Origin: Nostoc sp. ATCC 43529
GTDB lineage: Bacteria; Cyanobacteriota; Cyanobacteriia; Cyanobacteriales; Nostocaceae
Length of the DNA: 34,583 nt
Assembly: GCA_003326205.1 (NCBI GenBank)
Contig: LWTK01000066.1
Location: forward strand, 1-34,583
Direction: 5' to 3'
Under the pieces are notes generated by a model, which worked only from the letters and a program-made list of their open reading frames with translations, did no database searches and had not been told where the DNA came from. The translations under genes were made by a program, and so were the position numbers. This document shows, piece after piece, positions 33,104-34,583 of this stretch (position 1 is the first letter of the stretch; every line of letters begins with the position of its first letter).

Positions 33104-34267
33104 CTAGCAAACGCGATCGGCAGCACGTAATTGCGCTTCACCATAAATATACTGCCCCAAAGCATTGGCCTGTCGTGAAGGTACTGCTAAATGAGCATTA
33201 ACCTTTGCTTCTTTGAGGAGACGTTGAATGTCATCCCAGAATAACTCACCACCCCCTCCAGTGATAATTACATCAGTGACACGTTCTGGCAACCAAGCTA
33301 GTACACGGCTACAGATTTCACGAGAAAACATCTCTGTAAGGTTGGGAAGATAATCGTCTAAGTTAGTGGGTTTGCTTGCGCTTTTAGGACGGTAATAGCG
33401 TTCACCTCTAGGTTTGTTAACAGCGGAAATCAACGCTAGAGATTGACTATCTCCTTCCTCTATTTCGGCGGAGATCAATTCATAAAACTTGTTCATACCA
33501 AAGTCTTCACTCTTAGAAAGATATTTAATAAATCGGAAATTATCCACCATCAACAAATCGACAGTTTGATGTCCAATATCGACGACTGCCACCGATATTT
33601 TTGTAAAATCAGGACTGCCAGGACTTTTCTTAGGTTGAGCTTCAGACCACAACAGGCTACCGTAGCCCTCTGGCATTACCCATACTTTACTGACGTTGAG
33701 CGAGACAGATTCGCCTCGGAAGTTCAACACATGAAAACCACCTACTTGGCTAATCAACTGTGCTTTTTCCTTTTCAAAATGCTCTAAAGAAAGAAAAGGT
33801 AGACCCAGCACAACTGAGATATCGTCTCTGAGTTTAAAGTAGCTAGCACTTGCTAACACTTTTACCAGTGCAGCTTCTACCTTAGATTGTCCGATTCCTA
33901 GATTCGCTCCAAAATCTGCTGCCAGTTGACCTACAGCATATCCATTGCCTTGATATTCCAGCCACAAATTCATTAAAGGATCAATAGCACGAACTTCAAA
34001 AGCACCACCACGTACCTGTTCTATTGACATTTGCTTAACGTTGGCAGGTACGAACACAACACTACTGGGTTCACGACTCACACAACTTTTTGTGGAAACT
34101 CTGCCTAAATCAACACTGAGAATAGTTTTACTGCTAACATCGTTGGGTTTGACAGTGTTGATTTGTTTAGTGGCTGCTGTTGCTGTTAAAAGACTTGCAT
34201 AGTAATCATTAGGAACAATAATTAACTCCTCTTTTAATTCGTAGAGAACTTGGTTAGTTTGTTCCAC
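33104..34267 (-). CDS. ParM/StbA-like actin-family ATPase
   Basis: A 387-residue actin-fold protein. Phosphate-1 motif ILSVDLGRVSTKSCV (49-63, D53), phosphate-2 motif VAVVDIGHQTVDLLMV (227-241, D230) and adenosine motif DVIITGGGGELF (332-343) are in the expected order and spacing. Such proteins form filaments that move plasmids, though similar chromosomal genes have unknown roles. The start is GTG. Upstream, the frame stays open to a stop at 34336-34338 with a helix-like sequence (TKEGLKRFQAA) but no start codon. No ParR or parC repeats were seen. The next upstream gene on the strand is cut by the window edge. Confidence 0.85.
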   Translation of the reverse strand: MEQTNQVLYELKEELIIVPNDYYASLLTATAATKQINTVKPNDVSSKTILSVDLGRVSTKSCVSREPSSVVFVPANVKQMSIEQVRGGAFEVRAIDPLMNLWLEYQGNGYAVGQLAADFGANLGIGQSKVEAALVKVLASASYFKLRDDISVVLGLPFLSLEHFEKEKAQLISQVGGFHVLNFRGESVSLNVSKVWVMPEGYGSLLWSEAQPKKSPGSPDFTKISVAVVDIGHQTVDLLMVDNFRFIKYLSKSEDFGMNKFYELISAEIEEGDSQSLALISAVNKPRGERYYRPKSASKPTNLDDYLPNLTEMFSREICSRVLAWLPERVTDVIITGGGGELFWDDIQRLLKEAKVNAHLAVPSRQANALGQYIYGEAQLRAADRVC

Positions 34268-34332
34268 TGCTGCTTGAAATCTTTTTAATCCCTCTTTTGT
34301 TACCTTCGGGAAAGAAAAAATAGAGATAAAGA

Positions 34333-34583
34333 CTAGCTAGCAATAGAGAAACGAATCGGAGAAGCTCGAAAATCATTCATCAATTCAATCAACTTAAGGA
34401 AACAGCGTTTCATCCCAGGAATGTTGAATACATCTAACCAAGGTAACAGCAAATGGTAAAAGATATAAGGTTGAATAATTAATCTCAAGTTATTAAGAGA
34501 ACTTTTCCATGTTATGCCATCTTCCCACTGGCGATGTTGACTAAACTGACTAATTGATGAATCTCTGAATGAAGAGTAATCAG
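34333..34583 (-). CDS. Unrecognised partial protein, C-terminal end (5' end outside window)
   Basis: An open minus-strand frame reaches from the window edge to TAG at 34333-34335, about 82 codons. The translation includes HRQWEDGITWKSSLNNL, PYIFYHLLLPWLDVF and GMKRCFLKLIELMNDFR; it looks coding, with a mix of hydrophobic and charged helices and no low complexity. It is 65 bases upstream of the ParM-like gene on the same strand, so the two could be an operon. I do not recognise a family. Confidence 0.55.
   Translation of the reverse strand, partial: DYSSFRDSSISQFSQHRQWEDGITWKSSLNNLRLIIQPYIFYHLLLPWLDVFNIPGMKRCFLKLIELMNDFRASPIRFSIAS

Noticed and set aside
1..34583. tRNA genes
   Set aside because: Sequences resembling a T-loop (GGTTCGA, for example near 1232) have no matching acceptor or anticodon arms.

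Overview
The window comes from a filamentous cyanobacterium, most likely Nostocales (Nostoc/Anabaena type). Supporting signs are many HIP1 octamers (GCGATCGC), a psbA 3' end, the clpR-clpP3 pair, an NTRC-type thioredoxin reductase, xisH/xisI, a PilA with the typical Nostoc leader, and heptameric short tandem repeats between genes. No tRNA, rRNA or CRISPR array was seen.

Layout. 1-1300: end of psbA (photosystem II D1) with a strong terminator, then recR, whose conserved N-terminus has no ordinary start codon. 1300-3100: small accessory genes, namely a DUF5132-like membrane protein, a pentapeptide-repeat fragment and a DUF433/DUF5615 toxin-antitoxin-like pair. 3188-5721: two overlapping, tandemly duplicated von Willebrand A proteins, divergent from clpR and clpP (5955-7314). 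7589-10538: a J-domain protein, a PLP aminotransferase and a lipoprotein amino-acid-binding protein. 10779-14302: a signalling pair, a zinc-ribbon/pseudokinase-like/PP2C phosphatase followed by an FHA/zinc-ribbon/Ser-Thr kinase. 14634-15500 is a long gap with a candidate structured RNA.

15501-22503 is the most distinctive part. A TPR/FkbM methyltransferase, a REP-associated tyrosine transposase (RAYT), a SPINDLY-type O-GlcNAc transferase, a type IV pilin (pilA) and a SAM methyltransferase lie together. Ten REP hairpins with a GTAG foot sit in the gaps around them, three pairs being head-to-head REPINs. One REP lies in frame inside the RAYT gene and another contains the fkbM stop codon. I infer a pilin-modification locus colonised by a REP/RAYT system.

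23064-34583: NTRC, xisI/xisH, an orphan DppC-type ABC permease, a small membrane protein and a ROK kinase bounded by inverted heptamer arrays, an unrecognised protein made of two near-identical halves, pyrG divergent from a cell-wall amidase, a VapBC-like pair, and a ParM-like actin with a clear terminator, followed by a gene cut by the right edge.
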